Positions 62,508 through 64,000 of a stretch of DNA of 64,000 bases are shown piece after piece. The stretch lies in contig CATOSP010000004.1 in the NCBI GenBank assembly GCA_951812625.1, forward strand, positions 62,001 to 126,000. The letters are read 5' to 3'. The stretch's first letter is position 1. Every line of letters begins with the position of its first letter. The translations under genes were made by a program, and so were the position numbers. The stretch is from an uncultured Dehalococcoidia bacterium (GTDB lineage: Bacteria > Chloroflexota > Dehalococcoidia > Lucifugimonadales > UBA3495). A model generated the notes under the pieces. That model was given only the letters and a program-made list of their open reading frames with translations. It made no database searches and was not told the origin of the DNA.

Positions 62508-62737
62508 ATGCGAAGAGAAAATTCGACTGTCAAGAGTCACAAGTACGCTCAACAGCTAACGTTGTGTTCTTCAACCTCACAGCCATAGATACTCCTCAGA
62601 TGCCCAAAGCTGAAGAAGTCCTCAAGAACCTCATGAAGTGGTCCGAACTGAAGGAAGAAGCGATTCCCGATGTGACGATAGTCATGTGTTACGGGTACAA
62701 CTGGAGAATCCCATTCAGAGACGCTTTCAACCAATAG
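62508..62737 (+). pseudogene. Possible 3' fragment of an unknown gene cut by IS630 copy 4
   Basis: Immediately right of the element an open frame without a start codon reads ANVVFFNLTAIDTPQMPKAE, EVLKNLMKWSELKEEAIPDV and TIVMCYGYNWRIPFRDAFNQ, ending at TAG 62737. Its residue composition looks like coding sequence. No matching 5' part is found left of the element, which is occupied by IS5 sequence. The family is not recognised; chance open frame is an alternative. Confidence 0.3.
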
Positions 62738-62809
62738 ATAACAGACCATTCGCCGCCGGCCGCTATGTGAGATGTGGTAGAGAAAGACCACAGACCGACT
62801 GCGGGTAAC

Positions 62810-63961
62810 TTACGGCCCCTCCTGGAAGAACTGACGGGGAGACCTGGCTGGGAAAGGCTCGTAGGGGTGGCGGGCCAGCGCATCCTCGTCCAGTTCCAGA
62901 CCCAGACCCGGGCCGGTGGGAATCCGGATGTAACCGTCCTCTACCTTGAAGGGCTCCACCGCGATTTCCTCGCCGAAGGACTCCAGGTTCACGAAGTACT
63001 CGGTGATGAGGAAATTGGGGATGCAGGTCGAGACGTGCAGCGTTGCCGCCAGCCCCACCGTGGTGCTGTTGAAGTTGTGGGGTGAGACGATAACGAAGTA
63101 AGGCTCGGCCATCGCCGCGATTTCCTTCAACTCCAGGATGCCCCCCACATTGCAAACGTCCGGGTTGATAATGTCAGCGGCCTGCTTCTCGAAGATTTCC
63201 CGGAACTCGAACTTGGTGTACAACTCCTCGCCGGTGACCACCGGAATCCTGATGTCCCGCTTCGCTGTGGCCAGCGCGTCCACGTTCTCCGCCAGCACCG
63301 GCTCCTCGTACCAGAAGGGCCGGTACTGTTCTATCTCCCGTGCGATGCGCACCGCGTGCATGGGGGCCAACCGCCGGTGCATCTCCACCAGTATGTCCAC
63401 GTCGGGGCCGACCGCCTGCCGCACCGCCGCCACGTTCTCGATGGTCTGGTCCTCCACATCCCGGCTGACGAATGTGCGCCACGGGCCGGGAATAGGGTCG
63501 AACTTCATCGCGTCGAAACCCATCTCAATGACCTGTGAAGCCCGCTCCGCCAACGCCTCCGGGGTCTTGGCCCCCTCCGACCAGCCGTTGGCGTAGACCC
63601 GGATTTTGTCCCGGCAGGCGCCCCCCAGCAGCCCGTACACCGGCGTTCCCAGCGCCTTCCCGGTGATGTCCCACATGGCCTGCTCGAGACCGCTGATGGC
63701 GCACCAGAAGTCCATTGCTCCCCGGCGGCCCGCGAAGTCGTCGTAGGCGACCTGGGTGAAGTGCTTGATGTTCCTCGGGTCCCGCCCGATCAGATAACGC
63801 TCCAGTTGGTCCACATGGGCCACCACCTGCAGATCGCGGTCCGACTGCGTGTAGCATTCCCCCCAGCCGTGTATCCCCTCGTCGGTATCGACCTTGACGA
63901 AGCAGAGGTTTTTGCCAGCGCCCGGATGAGTCAGGAACGTCTTGACGCCCGTAATCTTCAC
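62810..63961 (-). CDS. Mandelate racemase/enolase superfamily dehydratase (galactonate/mannonate dehydratase-like)
   Basis: The 383-residue protein has an N-terminal capping domain and a TIM barrel. Motifs are KVDTDEGIHGWGECY (near residues 17-31), GLEQAMWDITGKALGTPVYG followed by LLGGACRDKI (near 90-119), GFDAMKFDPIPGP (near 142-154), ILVEMHRRLAPMHA (first metal position, near 184), FWYEEPV (Glu near 212), VVTGEELYTKFEFR (third ligand near 235), DVCNVGGILELKEIAAMAE and VSPHNFNS (catalytic His region). The pattern resembles the GalD/ManD/RspA-type acid-sugar dehydratase group; the exact sugar acid cannot be told. The start is GTG 63961 with AAGGAGATGGGCT upstream; the extension to 63985 is less likely. 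Confidence 0.88.
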   Translation of the reverse strand: MKITGVKTFLTHPGAGKNLCFVKVDTDEGIHGWGECYTQSDRDLQVVAHVDQLERYLIGRDPRNIKHFTQVAYDDFAGRRGAMDFWCAISGLEQAMWDITGKALGTPVYGLLGGACRDKIRVYANGWSEGAKTPEALAERASQVIEMGFDAMKFDPIPGPWRTFVSRDVEDQTIENVAAVRQAVGPDVDILVEMHRRLAPMHAVRIAREIEQYRPFWYEEPVLAENVDALATAKRDIRIPVVTGEELYTKFEFREIFEKQAADIINPDVCNVGGILELKEIAAMAEPYFVIVSPHNFNSTTVGLAATLHVSTCIPNFLITEYFVNLESFGEEIAVEPFKVEDGYIRIPTGPGLGLELDEDALARHPYEPFPARSPRQFFQEGP

Positions 63962-64000
63962 AGCCCATCTCCTTGTGATCAACAATTGGTGGCCAGCATA

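Overview
The window looks like a chromosomal segment of an uncultured Chloroflexota bacterium, most likely a SAR202/Dehalococcoidia-type lineage. This is inferred from gene content, not a database match: three GMC oxidoreductases, three SDRs, luciferase-like (LLM) flavin enzymes, an enolase-superfamily dehydratase, several amidohydrolases, a CaiB/BaiF CoA-transferase, NHL propellers and a DUF1501/DUF1800 pair. The sequence is GC-rich with GAGGTGAG/GGAGG ribosome binding sites and some GTG and TTG starts. No rRNA, tRNA, CRISPR array or replication origin was recognised.

Layout. 0-8 kb: a membrane-anchored HTH protein (cut by the window edge), a deleted vWA-type lipoprotein, a ferritin-like diiron protein, an SDR and GMC oxidase pair, an esterase-like protein and an SMP-30 lactonase. 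8.15-10.3 kb: a gene-poor stretch with a 144-bp MITE and an ISAs1 remnant. 10.3-21.7 kb: a mostly housekeeping block with miaB, nadA, nadC, dtd, fmdB-like, an MBL-fold hydrolase, rpsU (bS21), an HpcH/HpaI aldolase, an SDR and a cysteine desulfurase. 21.8-23.2 kb: an intact IS701-family element next to a beheaded VOC gene. 23.5-38.1 kb: a catabolic and cell-surface block with a DUF4349-PKD lipoprotein, a tandem CoA-transferase fusion, NHL propellers, two amidohydrolases, an SDR, aroA and DUF1501/DUF1800. 38.3-42.0 kb: three IS630-family elements stacked end to end, sharing TA dinucleotides, followed by 1.3 kb without genes. 43.3-58 kb: GMC oxidases, a META-domain protein, a translationally coupled propeller plus Ig-like pair of unknown function, an N-acyl-D-amino-acid deacylase, a Rieske ferredoxin, an LLM enzyme, IstB and LLM pseudogenes, a DinB protein and a HAD hydrolase. 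58-64 kb: decayed sequence (ABC-2 permease remnant, sulfite-oxidase-like pseudogene, truncated IS5, a mosaic IS630), ending in an enolase-superfamily gene.

The genes suggest a heterotroph that oxidises, dehydrates and hydrolyses varied organic compounds (GMC, SDR, LLM, SMP-30, amidohydrolase, CoA-transferase, enolase superfamily), with NAD synthesis (nadA, nadC), shikimate synthesis (aroA), Fe-S/sulfur supply (cysteine desulfurase) and translation upkeep (miaB, dtd, rpsU) interspersed. The most notable features are the heavy insertion-sequence load and about eight recognisable gene remnants, several caught with one or two inactivating changes. The best candidate for an undescribed system is the coupled pair at 46006-48191.
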